DNA of 15,291 bases, from the NCBI GenBank assembly GCA_012965075.1, contig DTSY01000011.1, positions 1 through 15,291 of the forward strand, given 5' to 3'. Shown in pieces: positions 7,724 to 14,381 of the stretch. The stretch's first letter is position 1. Each line of letters begins with the position of its first letter. This DNA comes from Gammaproteobacteria bacterium. Lineage in GTDB: Bacteria > Pseudomonadota > Gammaproteobacteria > Magnimaribacterales > Magnimaribacteraceae. A program made the position numbers and the translations under genes. Under the pieces are notes generated by a model. It was not told where the DNA came from and ran no database searches. It worked only from the letters and a program-made list of their open reading frames with translations.

Positions 7724-8644
7724 ATGGATTTTGGAGTTCAGGTTAATGTTTATCGAACCAGCTGGGAAGAAATAAGCGCTTCAGTAATGGCAATGGAAGC
7801 TGGTAATTGGGATAGTGTTTGGTTTGCTGATCATTACATTCCCCCCGGTGCGGATAGCGAACAAGAAGCCCTGACAGCTTTTGAAGGGCTTTCAGCAATT
7901 GCGACTGTGGCAGGAATGACAAAAAAACTTCGTTTAGGCAACTTAGTCCTCGGCAATACTTATCGTAATCCTGCCCATGTAGCAAAAATTGCTGGGACTA
8001 TTGATACCGTGAGCGAAGGTCGTTTTACGCTGGCCATAGGGGCGGGATGGTATCAAAGAGAGCACGAAGCCTACGGTTGGGAATTCCCATCGATGAAAGT
8101 ACGTCAAGACAGATTTGAAGAAGCCTGTCAGTTAATTCGTGAGCTAATGCACAGCAATGAGCCTGTTGACTTCACTGGTGAGCATTATCAAATTGTACAA
8201 GGTCAACTTTCTCCTGGTAGTTTCAAAGATCCTATTCCGATTATGGTGGGTGGAACCGGACCAAAAAGAACACTTAGAACCCTTGCTCGTTACGGCGATG
8301 TGATGAACCTTGATGGATGGGCAGGCGGGGGAATGTCACTGGAGCACTATCAGAACAAATCATCTATCTTAGAGAAGCACTGTGAAGATTGGGGTCGTGA
8401 TCCAAACGAAATCAGAAGAACTTTATTAATGCCCTGTTATCTCACCGACGATCAAAACTTAATTGATAGAGCGGTTAAAGGCTTAGGGTCTGGAACAGTG
8501 GCGGGATCTAAGGATTACATCATTGAACGGATTGGTGAATTTAAAGAAGCCGGTATAGCAGAGATTATGTTTGGGGGCATCCCCTCTGGAAACGTGAACT
8601 TGTTGGAGCAGTTTGATGAAGAAATTCTCAGCGCTTTTAACTAA
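7724..8644 (+). CDS. LLM-class flavin-dependent oxidoreductase (F420-type family)
   Basis: 306-residue protein of the bacterial luciferase-like monooxygenase superfamily (TIM barrel), closest by pattern to proteins annotated as LLM-class F420-dependent oxidoreductases. Evidence: N-terminal strand MDFGVQVN; WFADHY (33-38) after the first helix; the TYRNPAHVAKIAGTIDTVSEGR segment (79-100) followed by LAIGAGW (103-109); and IPIMVGGTGPKRTLR in the second half, which forms the phosphate-binding region in this family. Length is normal. Whether the cofactor is F420 or FMN cannot be read from the sequence, and F420 synthesis is not general in proteobacteria, so the family name should not be taken as cofactor proof. 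The gene starts 53 nt after the exporter operon on the same strand, has no SD, and converges on the minus-strand operon with 24 nt between stops. Role in modifying or detoxifying an exported compound is possible but is inference only. Confidence 0.9.
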   Translation: MDFGVQVNVYRTSWEEISASVMAMEAGNWDSVWFADHYIPPGADSEQEALTAFEGLSAIATVAGMTKKLRLGNLVLGNTYRNPAHVAKIAGTIDTVSEGRFTLAIGAGWYQREHEAYGWEFPSMKVRQDRFEEACQLIRELMHSNEPVDFTGEHYQIVQGQLSPGSFKDPIPIMVGGTGPKRTLRTLARYGDVMNLDGWAGGGMSLEHYQNKSSILEKHCEDWGRDPNEIRRTLLMPCYLTDDQNLIDRAVKGLGSGTVAGSKDYIIERIGEFKEAGIAEIMFGGIPSGNVNLLEQFDEEILSAFN

Positions 8645-8668
8645 TCACAATAGTATTCTTTAAAAATT

Positions 8669-9676
8669 TTATTCTAAGTCTAATCGGACTATGCGTGTTC
8701 CTATATTCCCTCCTGCCAGTAGGTCAACAAACGCTGTCGGAGCTGCTTCTAATCCTTTGACTTCATCGGTTAAAATTTTCAATTTCCCTGAATCTATCCA
8801 CTTAATTATTTCTGAACGTGCAGTCTCATACTCGCTTGCAAAGTCAAACACAATGAAACCTTGCATTTGAATGCGTTTATTTACCAATAACCCCGGGATA
8901 CCTTTGGGGCCAGGTTCGGGTGAACTGGTATCGTATTGAGACACAACACCACAGCAAGCAATACGTCCACCTGTGTTCATACGGAATAAAGCTGAACCCA
9001 ATATCATTCCTCCAGTATTATCAAAGTAGACATCTACACCATTTGGCGTTGACTCTTTAAGTGTCTGACGAAAATTTGCCTCTTTGTAGTTGACGGCAGC
9101 ATCAAATCCTAAATCTGATATGAGCTTTTCACACTTAACATCTGTGCCACAAACGCCCACAACATTACATTCCTTTAGCTTAGCTATTTGGCCCACCATA
9201 TGTCCTACCGAACCTGCAGCAGCTGAAACCATTACAGTTTCTCCGGTCTTAGGCTGACCCACTTCCAACAATCCAAAGTAAGCCGTTAATCCATTGATGC
9301 CAAGTGGTCCAAGGTAATGCAAAGGATCTGTTCCTTCCGGGATCTCTGTTAACTCGCTAGTTTTATGAACGGAATAAGATTGCCATCCTGTCCGAGCCTG
9401 GACTTTCATTCCTACTGGAAAGCTAGAATTGTCTCCAGCAATTACTTCGCCGACTCCAAGACTATTCATGACTATTCCAGTTTGGGGAGCGCCCGCATAG
9501 CTAGCACTTCCCTGGAGTCCCGCTCTAGTGCCTGCTGTAATAGCAAAAGCAATTGTTTTTACCAATACTTCACCCTCAGAAGCCTCAGGCATAGGTGATT
9601 CCACCAATTTATAGTTACTTTCTGATAGCTTTCCTTCGGGCAGACTATCAATTAGGACTTGTGTGTTTTTTGACAT
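8669..9676 (-). CDS. NADP-dependent medium-chain oxidoreductase, CurA/PTGR-like
   Basis: 335-residue zinc-independent MDR-superfamily reductase, similar to E. coli CurA (YncB) and mammalian prostaglandin reductase/leukotriene B4 12-hydroxydehydrogenase, which reduce the double bond of alpha,beta-unsaturated ketones or aldehydes with NADPH. Visible support: GroES-like N-terminal domain, GTRAGL (49-54) where this family often has a similar Arg-containing motif, the nucleotide-binding SAAAGSVG (151-158), DVYFDNTGG (215-223) that is diagnostic of the PTGR/CurA group, and CCGVVSQYD (241-249). No structural-zinc Cys cluster is seen. Start is ATG 9676 with an AAAGGA-type SD (9683-9688 on the reverse strand). 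It is the last gene of the minus-strand operon, 32 nt after SelO. Exact substrate is unknown; quinone-oxidoreductase-like relatives are the main alternative. Confidence 0.9.
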   Translation of the reverse strand: MSKNTQVLIDSLPEGKLSESNYKLVESPMPEASEGEVLVKTIAFAITAGTRAGLQGSASYAGAPQTGIVMNSLGVGEVIAGDNSSFPVGMKVQARTGWQSYSVHKTSELTEIPEGTDPLHYLGPLGINGLTAYFGLLEVGQPKTGETVMVSAAAGSVGHMVGQIAKLKECNVVGVCGTDVKCEKLISDLGFDAAVNYKEANFRQTLKESTPNGVDVYFDNTGGMILGSALFRMNTGGRIACCGVVSQYDTSSPEPGPKGIPGLLVNKRIQMQGFIVFDFASEYETARSEIIKWIDSGKLKILTDEVKGLEAAPTAFVDLLAGGNIGTRIVRLDLE

Positions 9677-9682
9677 GTTTTT

Positions 9683-9688
9683 TCCTTT
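9683..9688 (-). promoter_or_regulatory. Ribosome binding site of the CurA-like gene
   Basis: On the reverse strand AAAGGA lies 6 nt before the ATG at 9676, inside the 32-nt gap after the SelO stop. It supports the chosen start and co-transcription with SelO. Confidence 0.6.
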
Positions 9689-9708
9689 ATTTAAAGACTT
9701 AGTTTTTC

Positions 9709-11169
9709 TTAAGTTCCGCAGAAGGTTTGATGAACGACTTCAAGGGGTTTTGGTGGTTTCATATATTCACCATACTTACTTTGTTCCTCATAAGGCTTAC
9801 TTAATATAGTTAAGAGAGTTTTCATTTCTGAAAAATCATTATTTTCAACTGCTGCCTCTATAGCTCTTTCTACAAGATGGTTACGGGGAATAAAGACTGG
9901 ATTTGAGCTCTCCATGGACAAAGCTATTTCTTTTTTGGCTAGATTTTGATCTTTGATTAATTCTTTCCATTCTTTTAACCAATTAGAAATTTGATTGTGT
10001 TCTAAGAACTGTTGTTTAAACAAGCTATCTCTTTTCCCTTTAATAATTTCACTTAAATAACGAAAAGTAAGAGTGTAGTCAGACTTATTATCTAGCATGA
10101 TTCTCAGTAATTTTGTTAACGCCTCTTGGGAGTTAGTTTTTGTACTATCTAGACCTATTTTTTTACACATAACACTCATCACGGCTTCGCTCATTTTATT
10201 TGGAAAGTTATTGATAACTTTTTGAGCCTTGGACGTTGCTTTCTCTGTATCTTTATCTATTAGCCCAAGCAAGCTATTAGCAAAACAGGCCATATTCCAC
10301 TGGGCTATCAAGGGTTGATTGCCAAATGCATATCTTCCATGAGCATCTATGGAGCTAAAAACTGTACTTGGATTATATTCATCCATAAAGGCACAAGGTC
10401 CATAGTCTATGGTTTCTCCGACTATAGACGTGTTGTCAGTATTCATTACTCCGTGTATAAAACCCACTCCCATCCATTTTGAAATTAGCTCTATTTGTCT
10501 TTCGCTAACTATTTCTAGCAATGAAAGGTAAGGGTTAGCTACATCTTTCAAAGAAAGGAAATGTCGTTTGATAGTGTAATCCGCTAGAGTTTTTAGGTTT
10601 TCAGTATTTTTTTGTGTTGCAAAGTATTCAAAAGTACCTACTCTAATGTGACTTTTAGCTATTCTTGTTAATATACCTCCAGGCAGAATTACTTCCCGAA
10701 ATACTTTCTCTCCGGTGGTCACAGCAGCTAATGAACGTGTGGAAGGAATGCCTAAGGCATTCATGGCTTCACTAACTACATACTCTCTAATAACTGGTCC
10801 CAGTGGGGATCTTCCATCACCTTGTCTCGAGAATCTTGTTTGGCCCGAACCTTTTAATTGCATGTCAAAACGCTCTTGGTTTGGAGTGCTTACCTCTCCC
10901 AATAAAACTGCTCTTCCGTCACCCAACTGATTCACAAAGTTACCAAATTGATGTCCCGCGTAAGCCAAGGCAATAGGTGAAGATCCTTTCAAGATTTCAT
11001 TACCCGAAAATATATTAGCCAACTCTTTTTTGTTGATTTTTTGATCAATTCCTAAGGATCTTCCTAAATCATTATTAAATATGATCAGTTGAGGATCTTT
11101 TACAGGAACAGGATTGATTCTTTCGAAGAAATCTTGAGGAAGATTTTGGTAACTATTGTCAAAAAGCAT
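9709..11169 (-). CDS. selO: Protein adenylyltransferase SelO (YdiU family)
   Basis: 486-residue SelO pseudokinase-fold enzyme, which transfers AMP from ATP to Ser, Thr or Tyr of target proteins and is linked to oxidative-stress control in E. coli and mitochondria. The active site matches the family: QLKGSGQTRFSR with Lys106, IREY with Glu129, GVMNTDN with Asp245-Asn246, and DYGP with Asp255. The spacing fits the Pseudomonas syringae numbering that I recall (K113, E136, D252, N253, D262) with a constant offset of seven. The C-terminus is FCGT; its Cys484 is third from the end, the position held by selenocysteine in human SELENOO. Length is close to E. coli YdiU. ATG 11169 follows the amidohydrolase stop by 7 nt, so translation is probably coupled; no clear SD precedes it. 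Neighbours on the same operon are an amidohydrolase and an NADP oxidoreductase. Confidence 0.97.
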   Translation of the reverse strand: MLFDNSYQNLPQDFFERINPVPVKDPQLIIFNNDLGRSLGIDQKINKKELANIFSGNEILKGSSPIALAYAGHQFGNFVNQLGDGRAVLLGEVSTPNQERFDMQLKGSGQTRFSRQGDGRSPLGPVIREYVVSEAMNALGIPSTRSLAAVTTGEKVFREVILPGGILTRIAKSHIRVGTFEYFATQKNTENLKTLADYTIKRHFLSLKDVANPYLSLLEIVSERQIELISKWMGVGFIHGVMNTDNTSIVGETIDYGPCAFMDEYNPSTVFSSIDAHGRYAFGNQPLIAQWNMACFANSLLGLIDKDTEKATSKAQKVINNFPNKMSEAVMSVMCKKIGLDSTKTNSQEALTKLLRIMLDNKSDYTLTFRYLSEIIKGKRDSLFKQQFLEHNQISNWLKEWKELIKDQNLAKKEIALSMESSNPVFIPRNHLVERAIEAAVENNDFSEMKTLLTILSKPYEEQSKYGEYMKPPKPLEVVHQTFCGT

Positions 11170-11176
11170 TGAAATA

Positions 11177-12331
11177 TTAAAAGGCAGAACCCATCAGGTC
11201 TTCAAAGTTGCTTCTAAAAAATTTATCTTGATCACTTCCAGAAAGATTTTTGGTAGCTTTTTCAAATCTACCCATAGGATTTCTCCCTCCCTCTACATGA
11301 GGGTAGTCTGAAGAAAACATAAAAATATCTTTGCCTGCTTCATTAATGATCCATTCCGTAGGTTCCGTAGGGTAGGGCGTCACTCTGACTTGACGAGTTA
11401 TGTATTCACTTGGCTTGAGCTTAAGATTTTGTAATCTTTCTTCATGCCTACCAAAAGCTTCAAAAGCTGAGTCAAGTTGACGCATAAAACCAGGTACCCA
11501 AACAGCACCTAGTTCTATCACTCCAACCATAAGGGCAGGAAATCTATCCAACACGCCATCAAGTATAAGTAGAGAAAGGGCTTGCATGGGTCCATTTGAG
11601 ATTGCCATGTAAGAAATTGAACGAAAATTCTCTTCTCCTCCATGAAAATCTGTTACTGGTGGCAGGCCATTTATTTTATGTGCTGCTGGTAAAACTCGAT
11701 CCGCAACCCCGACATGAAATAATACTGGGACTCTAGCCTCTTGAGCCTGAGCCCATACTTTATCTAATTCCAGATGACTAGTTGAATGATATTTTGGGCA
11801 AGACCAAGGGATCAATAGGGCATTGGCGCCTAAATCTAGAGCTTCTTTAGCAGCTATCTCTGCTTTTTTAAGATCAGCAAGAGGGATGTAGGCTACTGGT
11901 AAAAGCCTCTTATCTTGTTCACAAAAGGCAATTTGAGATCTATTTGTTGCACTTGCGGTTTCATATAAGAATTCTAAATCGTCACGATGTTCTAAGTCCT
12001 CAAGCCATACATTAGGTGAAGTAGGGAAAACCAGTTGAGTCGCTACCCCTAGATGGTCAATAGCTTCTGAGCGGTCTTTAGAATCAAACGCGCCTAGAGC
12101 CTGATAGTTTTTTCTGATCATTATTTCCTTCTCATTTAACTCCCTGTATTTACTCTTCTTATGAAGGCCAGGTAAAGCTTCCATGCTTTCTAAAGCACCA
12201 ACCTGAGACTTGGTAAAACGTTTTCGAAAAACTTCTTTTACCCTTTCCGTTCCGAATTCGTCATACCAATCAGGTAATTCCATTGTGTGAGAATCTGCAT
12301 CATGCACTATTCTGTTGTTGATATAAGGCAT
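11177..12331 (-). CDS. Amidohydrolase-2 family metal-dependent hydrolase
   Basis: 384-residue TIM-barrel protein of the amidohydrolase-2 family (ACMSD-like, PF04909 type), whose members are metal-dependent hydrolases or non-oxidative decarboxylases. Probable metal or catalytic residues are visible: an N-terminal DADSH motif (Asp13-x-His15), His206 in LFHVG, Glu273 in VIELGAVWVP, and Asp342 in SSDYPHVEGG, which is the classic C-terminal catalytic motif of this group. The first metal motif is Asp-x-His rather than His-x-His. Length is normal for the long subgroup often found in marine proteobacteria and actinobacteria. Start ATG 12331 has GAGGGA 4 nt upstream on the reverse strand (12335-12340). 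It heads the minus-strand operon, followed by SelO after 7 nt. No specific substrate can be assigned; hydrolysis or decarboxylation of an aromatic or unsaturated acid is typical of relatives. Confidence 0.9.
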   Translation of the reverse strand: MPYINNRIVHDADSHTMELPDWYDEFGTERVKEVFRKRFTKSQVGALESMEALPGLHKKSKYRELNEKEIMIRKNYQALGAFDSKDRSEAIDHLGVATQLVFPTSPNVWLEDLEHRDDLEFLYETASATNRSQIAFCEQDKRLLPVAYIPLADLKKAEIAAKEALDLGANALLIPWSCPKYHSTSHLELDKVWAQAQEARVPVLFHVGVADRVLPAAHKINGLPPVTDFHGGEENFRSISYMAISNGPMQALSLLILDGVLDRFPALMVGVIELGAVWVPGFMRQLDSAFEAFGRHEERLQNLKLKPSEYITRQVRVTPYPTEPTEWIINEAGKDIFMFSSDYPHVEGGRNPMGRFEKATKNLSGSDQDKFFRSNFEDLMGSAF

Positions 12332-12347
12332 TTTTCCCTCACTAATT

Positions 12348-12366
12348 TAAACAAGTTATTTGTTTA
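12348..12366. promoter_or_regulatory. 19-bp dyad, possible operator
   Basis: TAAACAA and TTGTTTA form perfect 7-bp inverted arms around a 5-base centre GTTAT. The element abuts the -10 of the minus-strand promoter and covers its predicted start point, a typical repressor position. A second dyad, GGTTT/AAACC (12377-12392, 5-bp arms), lies inside the -35/-10 spacer. In AT-rich DNA short dyads occur by chance, so this is tentative. Confidence 0.35.
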
Positions 12367-12394
12367 GTATATTAAAGGTTTTCTAAGAAACCAA
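12366..12394 (-). promoter_or_regulatory. Promoter for the amidohydrolase-SelO-CurA operon
   Basis: On the reverse strand TTGGTT (12389-12394, weak -35) and TATACT (12366-12371, five of six at -10) are 17 nt apart. Predicted transcription start is near 12359, about 28 nt before ATG 12331, leaving room for the GAGGGA ribosome binding site. Confidence 0.5.
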
Positions 12395-12417
12395 TGATTT
12401 GAAAGACAGTAGCAGTT

Positions 12418-12423
12418 TATAAT
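12418..12423 (+). promoter_or_regulatory. -10 box for the sulfotransferase operon
   Basis: A perfect TATAAT sits 14 nt before ATG 12438. The best -35-like word, TTGAAA at 12399-12404, is only 13 nt upstream, too close for normal sigma-70 spacing, so the -35 is unclear. Transcription would start near 12430, giving a leader of about 8 nt, which matches the absence of an SD before the gene. Confidence 0.45.
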
Positions 12424-12437
12424 TATTTATCATCATT

Positions 12438-13550
12438 ATGAATTATCTACTTTCAGAAAAATCTCTCCTAAGCAAATTCAAAGGAAATTTAGGCGAGGAT
12501 GATTATAAAGAACCCCTGACTATGTTATTGGATTCACTTAATAATGAAGCCAATTTAAACCTAACCGGGAAGATAGCTTTAAGATATCAAATTACAAGCC
12601 ATCTTAAGATAAGATCAAAAATATTTGAATTTCTAGAGGGTAAAGAGCTGAAAAAGCCTGCTTCTCCTGTTTTTGTTATTGGACTGCCAAGATCTGGAAC
12701 AACATATTTGTTTAATTTATTAAGTTTAGATTCTAATCACCGAAGCCCTTTAGTCTGGGAAATGTTTTTTCCTTTCCCCATAGTCGAACAACACACAAGA
12801 GATTACAAAAGGCGTATAAAAAAGACAGATTTGCTGATGTCTTTCAAAAGAAAATTAATACCTGGTTTAGATCTAATCCATCCTATTCAATCCACTGATC
12901 CAGAAGAATGTCTCTTAATTACTGCTTTTAGTTTGAAAAGTCTTCTTTACGCTTATATGGCACGGATTCCAAGTTATGAGAACTATTTAAAAAAGGCAGA
13001 TCACGCTTCAGTTTTTCTTTGGCATTCACGTTTTTTACAGGTCTTGGAAAGCCTTAACAGGCCTAAGAGATGGCTGCTTAAAAATCCCGGTCATATTGGA
13101 AGATTCCATGAAATTCTTACGGTTTATCCAGAAGCCAGCTTTATCCAAATTCATAGAGACCCAGTAGAGACTATCCCTTCTATATGCAGCCTTACTGAAA
13201 AAACCCGTCGACCTTTTACTAAAAGAGTGAATAAAAATGAGATTGGTGCAATGACTCTTTCTTATTGGAAAGAATCCTTAGCTAAAGGTGAAAAAGAAAA
13301 AAGTAGTATTAGTCAGGATAAGTTCATCAATGTTAAATTCGAAGACTTTATAGTAAAACCAATAGAACAGATAAAAGCGATTTATTCTCAACTGGACTTA
13401 AATCTTGATAAAGAAACAGAAAGAAAGATGATAGATTTTACGCAGAAGTTTGAAAAAGTAGAGAAGGCAAAGCACTCATATGGATTAAGTGAATTTGGCT
13501 TAAGCAAAGAATCAGTCCAGAATACGCTTTCCAAATACATCAGTTTTTAA
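12438..13550 (+). CDS. PAPS-dependent sulfotransferase (sulfotransferase_3 family)
   Basis: 370-residue cytosolic-type sulfotransferase, transferring sulfate from PAPS to a hydroxyl or amine of an unknown acceptor. Visible motifs: 5'-phosphosulfate-binding loop GLPRSGTTY (82-90), LLKNPGHIGRF (213-223), and 3'-phosphate-binding IQIHRDPVETIPS (236-248) with Arg240 and Ser248 in the usual places. The DPEECLL segment near 154-160 is common in this bacterial subgroup. There is no signal peptide or membrane helix. Start ATG 12438 has no SD and a very short predicted leader. It is the first gene of the right-hand operon, 28 nt before a short APS-kinase-like gene. The acceptor could be a glycan, lipid or small metabolite; relatives act on all three. 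The Lys-rich C-terminal third has no further recognisable domain. Confidence 0.93.
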   Translation: MNYLLSEKSLLSKFKGNLGEDDYKEPLTMLLDSLNNEANLNLTGKIALRYQITSHLKIRSKIFEFLEGKELKKPASPVFVIGLPRSGTTYLFNLLSLDSNHRSPLVWEMFFPFPIVEQHTRDYKRRIKKTDLLMSFKRKLIPGLDLIHPIQSTDPEECLLITAFSLKSLLYAYMARIPSYENYLKKADHASVFLWHSRFLQVLESLNRPKRWLLKNPGHIGRFHEILTVYPEASFIQIHRDPVETIPSICSLTEKTRRPFTKRVNKNEIGAMTLSYWKESLAKGEKEKSSISQDKFINVKFEDFIVKPIEQIKAIYSQLDLNLDKETERKMIDFTQKFEKVEKAKHSYGLSEFGLSKESVQNTLSKYISF

Positions 13551-13578
13551 TAAAGATTAAAAAATTTAACAACGTTCA

Positions 13579-13989
13579 ATGAAAATATTAATTATGGGTT
13601 TACCCGGAAGCGGTAAGACATACCTAGCTCAAAGGCTTCAACCTCTTCTTAACTCAGCTTGGTTTAATGCGGATAAAGTTAGGGAAATGGCTAATGATTG
13701 GGACTTTAGTCCAGAAGGAAGAAAGAGACAAAGTTTAAGGATGAAATCTTTAGCGGATTATGAATCAGAAAATAAAAGAATAGTTATTTGTGATTTTATT
13801 TGTCCTACTTCAGAGACCAGAAAGATGTTTGATCCCGATATAGTCATTTGGTTAGATACTATTAAAGAAGGGCGTTTTGAAGATACCAACAAACTGTTTG
13901 AAAAGCCTGAGAATATTGACTTTAGAGTAACAGAGTGGAATGACAAAAATCATATAAATATTGCAGCTGATATAAAGAAAAATGTTTGA
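13579..13989 (+). CDS. Short APS-kinase-like P-loop kinase
   Basis: 136-residue P-loop protein resembling adenylyl-sulfate kinase (CysC fold) but shorter than the usual 180-200 residues. Walker A GLPGSGKT at 7-14; WFNADKVRE at 28-36 parallels the substrate-binding DGDNVR motif of APS kinases; DFICPTSETR at 72-81 parallels the second strand-loop (xISPxRxxR) of CysC; then IWLDTIKEGRFEDTN. The lid and C-terminal part of CysC are reduced. I recall similar short proteins annotated as adenylylsulfate kinase in marine bacteria, picocyanobacteria and their phages, often beside the nucleotidylyltransferase found next here. Substrate is therefore uncertain: APS, or another small hydroxylated acid or sugar. 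The stop overlaps the next start by 8 nt, so the two products probably work together. No SD is visible before ATG 13579. Confidence 0.8.
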   Translation: MKILIMGLPGSGKTYLAQRLQPLLNSAWFNADKVREMANDWDFSPEGRKRQSLRMKSLADYESENKRIVICDFICPTSETRKMFDPDIVIWLDTIKEGRFEDTNKLFEKPENIDFRVTEWNDKNHINIAADIKKNV

Positions 13990-14374
13990 TTGGAAGAAAC
14001 CCACCGTTCAGCTTTTGGGAAGATGGCAACCTTGGCATGATGGCCATCAAGAGTTGTTTAAAAGGGCTTTAAAGAAAACTGGGCAAGTTGTTATTCAAGT
14101 AAGAGATGTAAAGGGAGTATCTGCGGGAATGGGTCATGATGATAATCCTTTTGATTGGGATCTAGTTTGCGAAAATATATCAGCAGGCCTTTCAAAAGGT
14201 GGTTTTAAAAGAGGTGTTGAATACGAGATTATGTTAGTTCCAAATATAGTTAATATCACTTACGGAAGAGGGGTTGGATATGTTTTTGAAGAGGAGTCAT
14301 TCGAAGAATCTATAGAAGAGATTAGTGCTACCCAAATACGGATGCAGATGAGAGAGAAAGGCGAACTAGAATAA
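13982..14374 (+). CDS. Small nucleotidylyltransferase (NMNAT/cytidylyltransferase-like)
   Basis: 130-residue HxGH-superfamily nucleotidylyltransferase. It carries GRWQPWHDGH at 13-22, which matches the GRFQPFHxGH pattern of NadM/NadR-type enzymes, and ISATQIR at 114-120, the second nucleotide-binding motif. Such enzymes couple a phosphorylated small molecule to AMP or CMP with release of pyrophosphate. The protein is a single minimal domain, shorter than NadM (about 170). Gene context (8-nt overlap with the kinase upstream, 7 nt to the dehydrogenase downstream) argues for a pathway role, with the kinase making the phosphate ester that this enzyme activates. NMN adenylyltransferase or a sulfurylase-like step are alternatives; the motif fits the NadM pattern better than ATP sulfurylase. 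The nucleotide and acceptor cannot be read from the sequence. Confidence 0.82.
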   Translation: MFDWKKPTVQLLGRWQPWHDGHQELFKRALKKTGQVVIQVRDVKGVSAGMGHDDNPFDWDLVCENISAGLSKGGFKRGVEYEIMLVPNIVNITYGRGVGYVFEEESFEESIEEISATQIRMQMREKGELE

Positions 14375-14381
14375 AAATAAT

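Noticed and set aside
8645..8668. Bidirectional terminator between the convergent LLM and CurA-like genes
   Set aside because: The 24-nt gap contains only an A/T run without a GC-bearing stem; no intrinsic terminator can be supported.
13579..14374. Miniature sulfate-activation module (ATP sulfurylase plus APS kinase) feeding PAPS to the sulfotransferase
   Set aside because: Attractive given the upstream sulfotransferase, but the transferase motif is GRWQPWHDGH, the NadM pattern, and the enzyme is a third of a sulfurylase's length. Kept only as an alternative.
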